64,000 nt of DNA from Limosilactobacillus antri DSM 16041 (lineage in GTDB: Bacteria > Bacillota > Bacilli > Lactobacillales > Lactobacillaceae), in NCBI RefSeq assembly GCF_000160835.1, contig NZ_GG700738.1, positions 98,926 to 162,925 of the forward strand, written 5' to 3'. Of this stretch, positions 12,485 through 22,434 are shown piece after piece (the stretch's first letter is position 1; each line of letters begins with the position of its first letter). A model generated the notes under the pieces. It was given only the letters and a program-made list of their open reading frames with translations. It was not told the DNA's origin and ran no database searches. A program made the position numbers and the translations under genes.

Positions 12485-13300
12485 ATGGGAAAGCGGCAAC
12501 AAGAATGGCGTCAGGTCTATGACTCCCACACCCACCTTAACGACGACCCGTTCTATGATGACGTTCCGGCATTTATCGACCGGGCGGCGCATTACGGGGT
12601 CACCCAGCTGAATATCGTGGGTTCTAACGCAAAGCTTAACCAGCGGGCACTGGCACTGGGGCAGCGATACCCGAACCTCCACCCGATTATCGGCTGGCAT
12701 CCCGAGGACATTCGGGAATTTAATGCCGCCGCGCAGGCACAATTGTGGCAGCAATTACAGGATCCGCGGGTCGTGGCCATCGGCGAGATCGGGTTGGACT
12801 ACTATAATGACCAGCAGTCGCCCCATGACCAACAGCAGGCGGTCTTTGCCCAGCAGCTGGACTGGGCGCGTCAGCTCGGCCTGCCGGTATCAATCCACTG
12901 CCGCGAGGCGCTGGCGGATACCTACGCGCTCCTCAAGGACGCCCACGTCGATGAGTTTGGCGGGGTCATGCACAGCTTTAACGGGTCGCCGGACTGGGCG
13001 GCGAAGTTTATGGAGCTGGGAATGGCGATTTCCTTCAGCGGGGTCGCTAGTTTTGGCAGTGCCGAGGAGGTCCATGCCGCGGTGCGGGCGGTTCCCCTAT
13101 CGCGGATGATGGTTGAAACCGACGCCCCCTACCTGACTCCCGCCCCGTACCGGGGAAAGCAAAATGAGCCGGCCTTTACCAAGTTTGTCGTGGACGCAAT
13201 CGCGGAGTTAAAGCAGCTGGCACCGGAGCAGGTAGCTTACCGAACTTACCTGAACGCCAGCCGGCTATTTCTAAAGGATCAAAAAGATGACGAAGATTAA
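12485..13300 (+). CDS. tatD: TatD family metal-dependent DNase
   Basis: 271-residue amidohydrolase-fold nuclease. Metal ligands are seen in DSHTHLND, IGEIGLDYY, SIHCREA, VMHSF and VETDAPYL. It lies in the conserved metG-tatD-rnmV-ksgA order of Firmicutes. The end overlaps rnmV by 14 bases. Confidence 0.94.
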   Translation: MGKRQQEWRQVYDSHTHLNDDPFYDDVPAFIDRAAHYGVTQLNIVGSNAKLNQRALALGQRYPNLHPIIGWHPEDIREFNAAAQAQLWQQLQDPRVVAIGEIGLDYYNDQQSPHDQQQAVFAQQLDWARQLGLPVSIHCREALADTYALLKDAHVDEFGGVMHSFNGSPDWAAKFMELGMAISFSGVASFGSAEEVHAAVRAVPLSRMMVETDAPYLTPAPYRGKQNEPAFTKFVVDAIAELKQLAPEQVAYRTYLNASRLFLKDQKDDED

Positions 13301-13853
13301 AGAAGTAATTGTGGTTGAGGGCAAAGACGACACCAAGCAGATTGAACGGGCGGTCGCTGCCGACACCTATGAAACGAATGGCTCAGCGCTGAATGATGCC
13401 GACCTGGCCCGGCTGAAAAAATTGCAGGCCAGTCGGGGACTGATTGTATTTACGGACCCCGATTTCAACGGGGAGCGGCTCCGCAAGCTGATTGGGGCCG
13501 CAATTCCGGGAGTCAAGCACGCCTTTATTGAACGCCAGCAGGGGGTCCCGCACGGCACCCACGGCAGTTTAGGCGTTGAACACGCGGCGCCAGAGGTAAT
13601 CAGGGCCGCGCTGGCCCACCTCTACACCGAGGCGGGAGCAGAAACGAACGCCTATACCCAGCACGACCTCCAGAACGCGGGCCTGGTTGGCAATCCGCGG
13701 GCCCGGAAACGCCGGGAACGGTTGGGCCAGCTGCTGGGGATTGGCTACGGCAACGGCAAGCAGCTGGTTCACCGCCTGAATATGTTCCGGATTGCTCCAG
13801 CACAGTTTAGCCAGGCCGTACAGCAGATTAATCGGGAGGAAGACAATGAGTAA
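13287..13853 (+). CDS. rnmV: Ribonuclease M5
   Basis: 188-residue TOPRIM enzyme that makes the final cuts of the 5S rRNA precursor. The TOPRIM motifs are [15 protein letters not shown] near the N-terminus and [12 protein letters not shown]. It overlaps tatD at its start and ksgA at its end, a typical coupled arrangement. Confidence 0.95.
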   Translation: MTKIKEVIVVEGKDDTKQIERAVAADTYETNGSALNDADLARLKKLQASRGLIVFTDPDFNGERLRKLIGAAIPGVKHAFIERQQGVPHGTHGSLGVEHAAPEVIRAALAHLYTEAGAETNAYTQHDLQNAGLVGNPRARKRRERLGQLLGIGYGNGKQLVHRLNMFRIAPAQFSQAVQQINREEDNE

Positions 13854-14739
13854 GACACCGGAAATTGGCAGTCGGACGCGCACCCGGGCCATCATGGAAA
13901 AGTACGGGATTCACACCAAAAAGGGGTTCGGTCAGAACTTCTTGACCGACCTGAACGTGCTGAAAAACATTGTTTCCGCGGCCGAAATCAGCAAGGACGA
14001 TAACGTGATTGAAATTGGCCCAGGAATCGGGGCGCTAACGGAACAGCTGGCCCAAGCCGCAGGAGAAGTGCTGGCCCTCGAAATTGACCAGGATCTGATC
14101 CCGGTCCTGGCGGAGGTGCTGGCCCCGTACGATAACGTCACGGTTTTAAACCAGGACGTCCTGCAGGCGAACCTGCCGGAACTCATCAAGCAGCAGTTTG
14201 CGGACCCTGCCAAACCGGTTAAGGTGGTCGCTAACCTGCCCTACTACATTACCAGCCCGATTTTGATGAACCTGCTTGCCGCGCCGGTGGACTGGGCAGC
14301 AATCTGCGTCATGATGCAAAAGGAAGTTGCTCAGCGGTTGACGGCCCAGCCGGGAACGAAGCAGTATGGCGCGTTAACCCTGGCGATTGAGTATCAGATG
14401 ACGGCGGAGATTGCCTTTAACGTTTCCCGGCGGGTCTTTGTCCCAGCCCCCAATGTTGACTCCGCAATCGTGGTTTTGAAGCCGCGGGCAACCCCGCTGG
14501 CGGTGGAACCATTTGACAAGCAGAAACTGTTTGGCTTCATCCGGGCTTGCTTTGCCCACCGGCGGAAGAGCCTCTGGAATAACCTGCAGGCTGCGGTTGG
14601 CAAGCAGCCTGCGGTTAAGGAGCAGCTGCAGGCGATCTTGACGCAGTTGGCAATCTCGCCGCAGACCCGCCCCGAGCGGCTCACCCTGGAACAATTTATC
14701 AAACTGGCCAACGCCCTCCATGCGGCCCAGCTCCTCTAA
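13846..14739 (+). CDS. rsmA: 16S rRNA adenine dimethyltransferase KsgA (RsmA)
   Basis: Dimethylates two adjacent adenines in the last hairpin of 16S rRNA. The SAM-binding site is [15 protein letters not shown], the catalytic motif IV is [11 protein letters not shown]. The frame is open 54 bases further upstream, but ATG 13846 follows a GGGAGGAAGAC site and gives the usual 297-residue protein ([21 protein letters not shown]). Confidence 0.95.
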   Translation: MSKTPEIGSRTRTRAIMEKYGIHTKKGFGQNFLTDLNVLKNIVSAAEISKDDNVIEIGPGIGALTEQLAQAAGEVLALEIDQDLIPVLAEVLAPYDNVTVLNQDVLQANLPELIKQQFADPAKPVKVVANLPYYITSPILMNLLAAPVDWAAICVMMQKEVAQRLTAQPGTKQYGALTLAIEYQMTAEIAFNVSRRVFVPAPNVDSAIVVLKPRATPLAVEPFDKQKLFGFIRACFAHRRKSLWNNLQAAVGKQPAVKEQLQAILTQLAISPQTRPERLTLEQFIKLANALHAAQLL

Positions 14740-14835
14740 GATCTAATATTATTGACTTTGTTATAATAAAATGATAATATTAATTGTTTCGTGTTGAGCA
14801 CAGGTACTGTTCTAACGCAGTGAGGTGAAGTTATA

Positions 14836-15078
14836 GTGCCAGAATCAATTGTTGAAATCAAAAAAGAATTAGATGATCGGATTGGGGAACCAGTCCTCAT
14901 CAAGGCTCAGGCTGGTCGGAAGCGGGTGGCAACCCATCATGGTGTTTTAAGCAAGACTTATCCGGCCATCTTCGTTGTTCACCTAAATGATGGCAAGGGA
15001 GCGCCCGACCGGATTTCGTACAGTTACACCGACTTATTGACCCATAATATTTCGCTGGCCTTCGGTGAAGAGGGTTAA
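14836..15078 (+). CDS. veg: Veg family protein
   Basis: 80-residue conserved protein that starts with GTG (14836) after GTGAGGTGAAG. Veg is always found next to ksgA in Bacillota; in B. subtilis it affects biofilm formation, but its molecular role is not settled. Core sequence: VEIKKELDDRIGEPVLIKAQAGRKR. Confidence 0.9.
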   Translation: MPESIVEIKKELDDRIGEPVLIKAQAGRKRVATHHGVLSKTYPAIFVVHLNDGKGAPDRISYSYTDLLTHNISLAFGEEG

Positions 15079-15145
15079 GAGTAAGGGAGTAGGAAACAAC
15101 TGCCAGCCAGCTACTGCGTTGTTGCATTACTATCTTTAAAATAGC

Positions 15146-15178
15146 AAAGAGGCTGAGTTCATCCCAGCCTCTTTTTTT
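15146..15178 (+). terminator. Terminator after veg
   Basis: AAAGAGGCTG pairs with CAGCCTCTTT around a short loop, followed by a run of seven T. Confidence 0.9.
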
Positions 15179-15283
15179 CTCACCAGCCGCTTTAATATTA
15201 CCAGCCCGCCGGTTCAACTTGCCGTTTAATTAGCTCATTAGTATAATCAAACTAAGAATAACTTGCGATGGGGAGGGATGGTA

Positions 15284-16135
15284 ATGCGTGTAACCGAAAA
15301 AGCACCGGCAAAGCTCAACTTGAGCTTGGATACGCCGATGCGTTATTTTGACGGCTCGCCCCGGTGGGATATGGTGATGACTTCGGCGGATCTGGCGGAT
15401 TACGTGACTGTGGAAACGCACCAGCGGCCAACAACGATTAAGGTGTATACCGACAGCGGCTTTTTGCCCAACGACCAGCGCAACCTGGCCTACCAGGCGG
15501 CCCACATTCTTAAAAGCCGCTTTCACTGCCGCGAGGGGGTAACAATCCACATTCGCAAGAACATCCCCGTTGCGGCCGGCTTGGGGGGCGGCTCTTCGGA
15601 CGCGGCCGCCGTTTTGCGGGCCCTTAACAATATTTGGCGGCTGGGCCTTTCGCTGGCTGAGCTTGCCAAGATTGCGCTGACGATTGACTCCGACGTACCA
15701 TACTGCGTGTACAGCCGGCTGGCGCATGTGACCGGGCACGGCGAAGAAATCGAGCTGCTGCCTGCGCAGCCGCACTACTGGGCCGTAATTGCCAAGCAGC
15801 AGATCAGTGTTTCGACGCCCCAAATTTTACGGCAGATTAACTATGAGCAGTTGAAGCACCTTGATAATGAGCGGCTGATCGCTAGCCTACGGGCGCAGGA
15901 CTGGCAGGAGGCGGTCAAGTACATGGGCAACGTTTTGGAACCCGTGACGATGAGCTTTTATCCCGAAATTCGCCGGCTTAAGGATAAAATGGCGAGCTTA
16001 GGCGCTGACGTGGCGCAGATGAGTGGGACGGGACCGACCGTCTTTGCAATTTGCCACACCGCGTCCCGGGCGAAACGAATTCAAAACAGCATCAGTGGCT
16101 TTTGCCGCGATGTTCACGTGGTGACGCTGCTGTAA
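15284..16135 (+). CDS. ispE: 4-diphosphocytidyl-2-C-methyl-D-erythritol kinase
   Basis: GHMP kinase normally acting in the MEP isoprenoid pathway. The ATP loop PVAAGLGGGSSDAAAV is near residue 95. The start at 15284 was chosen for GGAGGG six bases upstream; an ATG at 15278 is too close to that site. Many lactobacilli keep ispE while making isoprenoids through mevalonate, so its role here may differ; the window holds no other MEP gene. Confidence 0.9.
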   Translation: MRVTEKAPAKLNLSLDTPMRYFDGSPRWDMVMTSADLADYVTVETHQRPTTIKVYTDSGFLPNDQRNLAYQAAHILKSRFHCREGVTIHIRKNIPVAAGLGGGSSDAAAVLRALNNIWRLGLSLAELAKIALTIDSDVPYCVYSRLAHVTGHGEEIELLPAQPHYWAVIAKQQISVSTPQILRQINYEQLKHLDNERLIASLRAQDWQEAVKYMGNVLEPVTMSFYPEIRRLKDKMASLGADVAQMSGTGPTVFAICHTASRAKRIQNSISGFCRDVHVVTLL

Positions 16136-16146
16136 GTGATAATGAT

Positions 16147-16187
16147 AAACACCCAAGATCAGCTTTCTGGCCGAGCTTGGGTGTTTT
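16147..16187 (+). terminator. Terminator after ispE
   Basis: AAACACCCAAG pairs with CTTGGGTGTTTT across an 18-base loop; T-rich end. Confidence 0.85.
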
Positions 16188-16254
16188 GCGTCTCACTAAT
16201 TTTTCCACGACCGCTTGCATTTTCGTCAGCCTTCCGGTAAGATGGTTTTTGTTG

Positions 16255-16277
16255 CAAATAGTAATCATTACGATTAA
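16255..16277. promoter_or_regulatory. Zur-like box before the zinc transporter operon
   Basis: A near-palindrome centred at 16266, with GTAATCATTAC at the core and AAAT/GATTAA flanks. It fits the published Bacillus Zur box pattern (AATCGTAAT-N-ATTACGATT) with few changes. It lies 21 bases ahead of the first znu gene, where a repressor would block transcription when zinc is plentiful. Confidence 0.7.
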
Positions 16278-16297
16278 TTAGAAGGGAGTTCACACTA

Positions 16298-17206
16298 ATG
16301 CGCAAGTACTGGATCGGGGTTAGCGGCCTGGTTGGCCTACTAGCGGTCGTGTTTCTGCTATCATTGATCCCCCTGCGGAATTTCAGCCAGCACCAAAAGC
16401 CAATTCGGGTGGTTGCCAGCTTGGACTTCTATGGGGAAGTAGCGCGGGCGGTGGCCGGAAAGTATGGCCAAGTGACGACGGTTATTAATAACGCCGCGGT
16501 AGACCCCCACGATTACCAGCCGGGAACCCAGCAGGCCCGGGCGCTGAGCAATGCGAACCTGGTGATTCAAAACGGCCTTGGCTACGATCACTGGTTGACG
16601 AAACTCGTTCAGGGAAGCGGCAACGGCCGGGTGACGACCATTGACGTTGCCCGCCAGGTTGCCGCCAAGAAGTCTGGCGACAACGAACACGTCTGGTACC
16701 AGCCGGCAACGATCGGCCGCCTTGCCCAGCAGTTGGCGGATCAGTACAGCAAACTGGATCCGGCGCACGCAAGCTACTACCACCAGCGGGCGCGGGCGTA
16801 CCTAAATACTCTCCAGCCGCTCGACCAAACAATTGCGCAAGCGCGGCAGGGCGTGGGGGCTAACCGGAGGGTGGCGGTGAGTGAACCGGTCTTCGATTAT
16901 GCCTTGGAAAACCTTGGTTACCAGGTGGTTGACCACCATTTTGCCAAGGCGGTGGAAGACGGCAATGACCCCTCTCCACAAGACATTTCCGCTCTGCAAA
17001 CGGCGATTAAGAATCACCAGCTTGCCTTCTTAGTGGAGAATTCTCAGACCGACGATCGGGTCGTCACGAACCTGGTGAAGCTGGCGCATCAGTATGGCGT
17101 ACCGGTCCTGAAAGTAACGGAGTCCAAGCCAAATGGGCTGACCTACGAACAATGGATGACTAAGCAGTACCAGCAGCTGATTAAGATTCAAGAAGGGGAG
17201 AAGTAA
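16298..17206 (+). CDS. Zinc/manganese ABC transporter, substrate-binding protein (ZnuA/AdcA-like)
   Basis: 302-residue cluster A-I metal-binding protein. An N-terminal hydrophobic segment (about 8-26) exports or anchors it; no lipobox Cys is present, which is unusual for a Gram-positive binding protein. Family blocks include AAVDPHDYQPGTQQ, NANLVIQNGLGYD and, later, VVDHHFAKAVEDGNDPSPQDI; the His and Asp/Glu residues in these would hold the metal. Followed at once by the ATPase and permease. The Zur-like box argues for zinc. Confidence 0.9.
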   Translation: MRKYWIGVSGLVGLLAVVFLLSLIPLRNFSQHQKPIRVVASLDFYGEVARAVAGKYGQVTTVINNAAVDPHDYQPGTQQARALSNANLVIQNGLGYDHWLTKLVQGSGNGRVTTIDVARQVAAKKSGDNEHVWYQPATIGRLAQQLADQYSKLDPAHASYYHQRARAYLNTLQPLDQTIAQARQGVGANRRVAVSEPVFDYALENLGYQVVDHHFAKAVEDGNDPSPQDISALQTAIKNHQLAFLVENSQTDDRVVTNLVKLAHQYGVPVLKVTESKPNGLTYEQWMTKQYQQLIKIQEGEK

Positions 17207-17209
17207 GCA

Positions 17210-17884
17210 ATGACAGTGCTCTCGGTAGATGACTTAACGGTCGCGTATGGCGATCACACCGTCTTTAAGGATTTGAGCTTTACCGTCAATGATGGCGACT
17301 TTCTGGTGGTCGTTGGTGAAAACGGGGTCGGCAAGACCACCCTGGTCCGGGCCCTGCTCGGCTTAATCAAACCTAAAGCGGGGACGGTTAATATCCCCAC
17401 GGGGACCCGCATCGGCTACGTTCCCCAGTTTCGGAATATTGATGAGGAATACCCCTTATCGATTCGTGACTTTGTGGCCTTAAACAGCCGGCAATCCTGG
17501 CTGCCCTGGCTGACCAGCAAGGAACGCCACGCCCTCAACCGGATGATAAAGGTTACCGATTTAACGACAATTGCTGGGCGGCCGCTGGGGTTGGCGTCCG
17601 GTGGGGAGAAACAGCGGGCCTACCTCGCCCAAGCACTGCTGCCGGGGCCCCGCCTGCTGATTTTGGACGAGTCGACGGCCAGCCTAGACAACGAGATGAA
17701 GTACAGCCTGCTGGACCTGGTGACCCGCTTTCAAGAAAACGGTCTGAGCGTGATGTTTATTACCCACGATTGGGACCTGGCAGAACACTATGGGACCCGG
17801 TACCTCCACATGACCAAGGATGGCTACTCGACCGGTTCGATTGACGAACTGGCGGAACTAAGGAAGGAGGCGGTCGAATGCTAA
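17210..17884 (+). CDS. Zinc ABC transporter ATP-binding protein (ZnuC-like)
   Basis: 224-residue ABC ATPase with Walker A GENGVGKTT, signature LASGGEKQR and Walker B LLILDEST, then the His switch in FITHDWD. Four bases after the binding protein gene and overlapping the permease gene by 7 bases, so it energises that transporter. Confidence 0.94.
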   Translation: MTVLSVDDLTVAYGDHTVFKDLSFTVNDGDFLVVVGENGVGKTTLVRALLGLIKPKAGTVNIPTGTRIGYVPQFRNIDEEYPLSIRDFVALNSRQSWLPWLTSKERHALNRMIKVTDLTTIAGRPLGLASGGEKQRAYLAQALLPGPRLLILDESTASLDNEMKYSLLDLVTRFQENGLSVMFITHDWDLAEHYGTRYLHMTKDGYSTGSIDELAELRKEAVEC

Positions 17885-18675
17885 CTTTGGCGTTTATGCG
17901 GCACGCCTTTATTGCCAGCACCTTTATCGCGGTGGTGAGCGGAATTATCGGCGTGTTCGTCGTGGCCCGGCAGCTGTCCTTTTTGACCCACACCCTCTCA
18001 GAAATCGGCTTTGCGGGGGCATCGTTTGCCGTGTTTGCCGGCTGGCTGCCGCTGAATGGGATGATCCTCTTTACGATGCTCAGCTCGGTCCTGGTTGGTC
18101 AGATGAGCATTAAGGAGTCCCGTCGGGAAGCGGTAATCAGTGCGGTTTCCGGGCTCTTTATCGGCCTGGGGATTTTGTTCCTGTCCCTGAGCAACCAGAG
18201 TGCCAGCTCGGCGACCAGCATCCTCTTCGGGAGCGTCGTCGGGATTAGCGCGGCGGAGGTCCACCAGCTAATTATCCTGTCGGTCGTGGTCCTCGTCGTG
18301 ACGCTATTGATGTACCGGCCGTTGAAGTTTTCTTCTTTTGACATGGTTGGCGCCCGGGTCAGCGGGGTCAACCAGACACTGGTTTCGGTCGCCTTTCTGG
18401 TACTGTTAGCCCTTAGCGTGAGCGTGGCTGCCCAGATCGTCGGCTCCCTGCTGATCTTTATCCTGCTGACAATTCCGGCGGCGAGCGCGAAGTACTTTAC
18501 GCACGGGGTTGCTAAGATGGTGGGACTGGCGATCCTGTTTGCCCTATTAGGGACCTGGACGGGACTGCTGTTAGGCTATTTGACCAACTGGCCGGTGAGC
18601 TTCTTTATCGCGGCCATTGAAGTCGTAATTTACGTTATCGCCTTGCTATACCAGAACTTTATAGAGGCAAATTAG
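17878..18675 (+). CDS. Zinc ABC transporter permease (ZnuB-like)
   Basis: 265-residue ABC-3 family membrane protein with about eight hydrophobic segments; the usual block HTLSEIGFAGASFAVF is near residue 40. It overlaps the ATPase gene and is followed by a terminator, so the operon is znuA-C-B. Confidence 0.94.
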   Translation: MLTLAFMRHAFIASTFIAVVSGIIGVFVVARQLSFLTHTLSEIGFAGASFAVFAGWLPLNGMILFTMLSSVLVGQMSIKESRREAVISAVSGLFIGLGILFLSLSNQSASSATSILFGSVVGISAAEVHQLIILSVVVLVVTLLMYRPLKFSSFDMVGARVSGVNQTLVSVAFLVLLALSVSVAAQIVGSLLIFILLTIPAASAKYFTHGVAKMVGLAILFALLGTWTGLLLGYLTNWPVSFFIAAIEVVIYVIALLYQNFIEAN

Positions 18676-18680
18676 AATTG

Positions 18681-18718
18681 AACGGGGCCCGGATTAACCG
18701 CCGCCCCGTTATTATTTT
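18681..18718 (+). terminator. Terminator after the zinc transporter operon
   Basis: AACGGGGC pairs with GCCCCGTT, followed by ATTATTTT. Confidence 0.8.
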
Positions 18719-18813
18719 AAAGATCAGTCCTGGCCCTGCATTGCGGCTCTTCAACCGGAGGAAAGTCGCTGCCCAGCTTGGCATTCGGTGGTGGCTGGAT
18801 TGATTTAGTCCAG

Positions 18814-18830
18814 AAAAGACGAACATTTTA
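18814..18830 (+). promoter_or_regulatory. Possible PurBox ahead of purR
   Basis: AAAAGACGAACATTTTA resembles the PurR operator core (CGAAC followed by AT). A second weaker copy in inverse orientation (ATTCGG) is near 18783-18788. This would allow purR to control itself. Weak match, not tested by any model. Confidence 0.35.
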
Positions 18831-18882
18831 TGGTAAAATCAATGGTGTATTATTCCTTTTTGAAAGGCGGAAAAGAACGAAG

Positions 18883-19719
18883 ATGAAAGTACGAAGAAGT
18901 AATCGCCTGGTTGACATGACCAGATACCTGTTGGAACACCCCCGAACATTAGTGTCGCTCAAATTTTTCAGTGAGCGTTATGGTTCGGCTAAATCCTCGA
19001 TCAGTGAGGACCTTAGTATTGTTAAGCATACCTTTGAAACCTGGGGTGAGGGACAGTTAAAGACCATTCCGGGGGCGAGCGGCGGTGCCGTGCTGACCCC
19101 GTTTTACTCTAAGGAAAACGCCGAACAAGCAATCGCCAACCTGGTTCGCGAGGTTAATGACGACTCCCGCTTCTTGCCTGGCGGCTACGTTTACCTATCA
19201 GACCTGATTGGCCGGCCGGATATTCTTCACCAGGTGGGTCAGCTGATCGCAACCCAGTACGTCGACCAGGACGTTGACGTGGTGATGACGGTTGAAACGA
19301 AGGGGATCCCGATTGCCCAGGCGGCGGCGATGTACATGAACAAACCCTTCGTGATCGTCCGGAACAGCTCCCACATAACGGAGGGGCCGACCGTCAGTGT
19401 GAACTACGTGTCGGGGTCGGTCAAACGGATCAAGAAGATGGAATTGTCCCGGCGGACCCTTTCGGCGGGCGCCAACGTGGTGATTGTTGATGACTTCCTC
19501 AAGGGTGGCGGAACGCTAAACGGGATGCACTCCTTAATCAAGGAATTCGACGCCAACCTGGTGGGGATGACCGTCCTCGCTGAGGGAACCGCAAATGGCA
19601 AACGCTTAGTCGATGACTGTACATCACTGGTCAAGGTTGATGCCGAAGATGGCGACCAAAAGACGATCAGTGCCCGGCCGGGGAACTTTATGGAAACGGT
19701 ATTTGGAAAGGAACATTAA
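18883..19719 (+). CDS. purR: Purine operon repressor PurR
   Basis: 278-residue repressor: winged helix in the first 75 residues ([20 protein letters not shown]) and a phosphoribosyltransferase-fold domain with the PRPP loop [13 protein letters not shown]. The frame is open 105 bases upstream, but the ATG at 18883 gives the usual N-terminus ([16 protein letters not shown]). PRPP, made by the prs product encoded nearby, releases PurR from DNA. glmU follows after 2 bases. Confidence 0.95.
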   Translation: MKVRRSNRLVDMTRYLLEHPRTLVSLKFFSERYGSAKSSISEDLSIVKHTFETWGEGQLKTIPGASGGAVLTPFYSKENAEQAIANLVREVNDDSRFLPGGYVYLSDLIGRPDILHQVGQLIATQYVDQDVDVVMTVETKGIPIAQAAAMYMNKPFVIVRNSSHITEGPTVSVNYVSGSVKRIKKMELSRRTLSAGANVVIVDDFLKGGGTLNGMHSLIKEFDANLVGMTVLAEGTANGKRLVDDCTSLVKVDAEDGDQKTISARPGNFMETVFGKEH

Positions 19720-19721
19720 GG

Positions 19722-21089
19722 ATGGCAAAGAAAAACGCAATTATCTTAGCAGCTGGCAAGGGGACCCGGATGCGGTCAAAGCTCTATAAGGTTTTGCACC
19801 AGGTCTGCGGGAAAACGATGGTTGACCACGTCCTGACCCAGTTGGAAAAGGCCCACATTGATACCATCATTACGGTTGTGGGCTTCGGTGCGGAAACGGT
19901 CAAGCAGACCCTAGCCCACCGGACCCGCTACGCCCTGCAAAAGCAGCAGCTGGGAACTGGCCACGCGGTAATGCAAACTGAGGACCTGTTAGGAAATGAA
20001 GACGGCGAAACGATTATCGTCAGTGGCGACACACCGCTCTTTACTGCGGAAACCTTTGAGAAACTCTTTAAGTACCACGAACAGCGTCACGCTGCGGCAA
20101 CGATTCTGACTTCCATTGCTCCCGACCCGACGGGCTACGGACGGATTGTCCGGGATAATGTTGGCATCGTGGAACGGATTGTGGAACAAAAGGATGCTGA
20201 CGTTCAGGAACGGGCGATTAAGGAAATCAATACTGGGGTTTACTGCTTTGATAACCAAAAGCTCTTTGCCGCTTTGAAAAAGATTAATAATGACAATGCC
20301 CAGGGTGAATACTACCTGACCGACGTGATTGGGATTCTGAAGCAGGAAGGCGAAGTCGTGACCGCCTACAAGATGGCAGACTTTAGCGAATCAATGGGGG
20401 TTAACGACCGGATCGCACTGGCCAAGGCCAACCAGGTAATGCGTGACCGTATCAACAAGCACTGGATGCAGGAGGGGGTTTCAATGGTTGACCCGGCGAC
20501 CACCTACATCGATGCTGGGGTTAAACTGGGCCGGGATACCGTCCTTGAGGGCAACGTGGTGCTGAAGGGCAATACCGTGATCGGCGATGACTGTTACATC
20601 AGTGCCGGCTCCCGGATCACCGACTCTACGATCCACGATGGGGTGAAGGTTACCTCGTCAACGTTGGAGGGCGCAGAAATGCACAACGGCAGCGACATTG
20701 GGCCGAACAGCCACTTGCGGCCGGAAGCCGAGATTGGCGAGAACGTGCACATTGGCAACTTCTGTGAGGTTAAGAAGTCCTATATCGGTGCGGAGACCAA
20801 GGTCGGCCACCTGACTTACATCGGCAATGCGACCCTCGGGAAGAACATTAACGTTGGCTGCGGGGTGGTCTTCGTTAACTACGACGGTACCAACAAGCAC
20901 CATACCAATGTTGGCGACCACGCCTTTATCGGTAGCAACAGCAACCTGGTCGCACCGGTTAACATTGCGGCGGATTCCTTTATTGCGGCAGGTTCGACGA
21001 TTACCGACAGCACGGAGCAATACGACATGGCAATTGCGCGGGCCCGGCAGACCAATAAGAAGGATTATGCCAAGAAGTTGCCATGGTAA
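19722..21089 (+). CDS. glmU: Bifunctional UDP-N-acetylglucosamine pyrophosphorylase / GlcN-1-P acetyltransferase
   Basis: 455 residues. The N-terminal uridyltransferase part starts with [15 protein letters not shown] and the C-terminal half is a left-handed beta-helix of hexapeptide repeats (from about residue 250) that acetylates GlcN-1-P. It supplies UDP-GlcNAc to MurA (encoded at 34197) for the cell wall. Confidence 0.97.
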   Translation: MAKKNAIILAAGKGTRMRSKLYKVLHQVCGKTMVDHVLTQLEKAHIDTIITVVGFGAETVKQTLAHRTRYALQKQQLGTGHAVMQTEDLLGNEDGETIIVSGDTPLFTAETFEKLFKYHEQRHAAATILTSIAPDPTGYGRIVRDNVGIVERIVEQKDADVQERAIKEINTGVYCFDNQKLFAALKKINNDNAQGEYYLTDVIGILKQEGEVVTAYKMADFSESMGVNDRIALAKANQVMRDRINKHWMQEGVSMVDPATTYIDAGVKLGRDTVLEGNVVLKGNTVIGDDCYISAGSRITDSTIHDGVKVTSSTLEGAEMHNGSDIGPNSHLRPEAEIGENVHIGNFCEVKKSYIGAETKVGHLTYIGNATLGKNINVGCGVVFVNYDGTNKHHTNVGDHAFIGSNSNLVAPVNIAADSFIAAGSTITDSTEQYDMAIARARQTNKKDYAKKLPW

Positions 21090-21175
21090 GCCGACTTTTG
21101 CTTGCTTTTTAACAGACCGCTTTATATCATAGATAAGGATAGACAAAAGACTTACTTATACTTCCGGAGGCTCTA

Positions 21176-22162
21176 ATGACACAGTCGAATACTGATTCCA
21201 ACTTAAAACTGTTTGCGCTCAATTCTAACCGGCCCTTGGCAGAAAAAATTGCTCAACACCTGGGAATTGAGCTGGGGAAACTATCAGTGGACCGTTTTAG
21301 CGACGGTGAAATTCAAATCAACATTGAAGAAAGTGTCCGTGGCGACAACGTCTACGTCATTCAGTCAACGTCGGCGCCCGTTAACGACAACTTGATGGAA
21401 TTGCTGATTATGGTGGATGCGTTGCGGCGGGCGAGTGCCAAGACGATTAACGTCGTCTTGCCTTACTACGGCTATGCACGGCAGGACCGGAAAGCACGGA
21501 GCCGGGAACCAATTACGGCCAAGTTAGTTGCTAATATGCTGCAAAACTCCGGGGTTGATCGGGTGATTGCCCTGGACCTGCACGCGGCCCAGATCCAAGG
21601 CTTCTTTGACATTCCAGTGGACCACCTGATGGGGGCGCCGCTGCTGGCCGAATACTTTATCAAGGAAGGCGTCGCTGACAACGCGGTCGTGATTTCACCC
21701 GACCACGGTGGGGTAACCCGGGCACGGGCCCTGGCCGAATTTTTGAAGTCGCCAATCGCGATTATCGATAAGCGCCGGCCCAAAGCCAACGTTGCCCAGG
21801 TGATGAACATCATCGGGGATGTTAAGGGCAAGACCTGCATCATGATTGATGACATGATTGATACCGCCGGAACGATCACCCTAGGCTCGCAGGCCTTGAT
21901 CGACGCAGGGGCTAAGGAAGTTTACGCTTCGTGTACCCACGCGGTCTTGTCGGGGCCGGCAATTGAGCGGCTCGCCAAGTCGCCGTTAAAGGAAGTGGTC
22001 GTCACTGATTCCATTCAGCTGCCGAAGGAAAAGCAGATTGACAAGATTAAGCAGGTTTCCGTAGCACCGTTGATTGCGGCCGCAATCAAGCGGATTAACG
22101 AAAACCGCCCGGTGAGTCCCCTCTTTAAGCAGGTCTTTCAAAGCGCCAAGAAAATTAACTAA
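21176..22162 (+). CDS. prs: Ribose-phosphate pyrophosphokinase
   Basis: 328-residue PRPP synthase. Typical blocks: [35 protein letters not shown] and the PRPP loop [17 protein letters not shown] serves purine, pyrimidine, NAD and amino acid synthesis and is the ligand of PurR. The purR-glmU-prs order is common in lactobacilli. The start follows CCGGAGG. Confidence 0.97.
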   Translation: MTQSNTDSNLKLFALNSNRPLAEKIAQHLGIELGKLSVDRFSDGEIQINIEESVRGDNVYVIQSTSAPVNDNLMELLIMVDALRRASAKTINVVLPYYGYARQDRKARSREPITAKLVANMLQNSGVDRVIALDLHAAQIQGFFDIPVDHLMGAPLLAEYFIKEGVADNAVVISPDHGGVTRARALAEFLKSPIAIIDKRRPKANVAQVMNIIGDVKGKTCIMIDDMIDTAGTITLGSQALIDAGAKEVYASCTHAVLSGPAIERLAKSPLKEVVVTDSIQLPKEKQIDKIKQVSVAPLIAAAIKRINENRPVSPLFKQVFQSAKKIN

Positions 22163-22169
22163 TGGCTTT

Positions 22170-22300
22170 TTAAAAGGAGCTGTGACCCAACCCACGGTTA
22201 GGGACTGTAAAGCTAGCCTATCTGGGGTCACGTGATATCTTTAAACTAGTCGGAACTAAAACGAGGGCCTGTGGCAAATGTTGTTTTGTCACAGGCCTGT
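22170..22300 (-). repeat. Two-hairpin intergenic repeat, copy 1
   Basis: On the minus strand this reads as a GGCCTGTG/CACAGGCC hairpin, a spacer containing GTTTTAGTTCC and AAAGATATCACGTG, then a second hairpin closed by GTGACCC/GGGTCAC, ending CTCCTTTTAA. It aligns along its length with 58118-58234. On the plus strand the first hairpin may also end the prs transcript. Confidence 0.7.
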
Positions 22301-22434
22301 TTTGTCAAATTAGGTGACGTCCATTCTCCTCGCCGCTGGCGGTTACCGAGCGGAGAGCTTGCGTTTTTATTAAGATTTTGGGTCCGCTTGACCTTCCATG
22401 ATATAATAGAAACGCAGTAGCTAAGGAGGATAAC

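Noticed and set aside
18724-18790. RNase P-like GAGGAAAGTC sequence
   Set aside because: The match is only about 10 bases; there is no room or structure for the 350-400 base RNA before purR.
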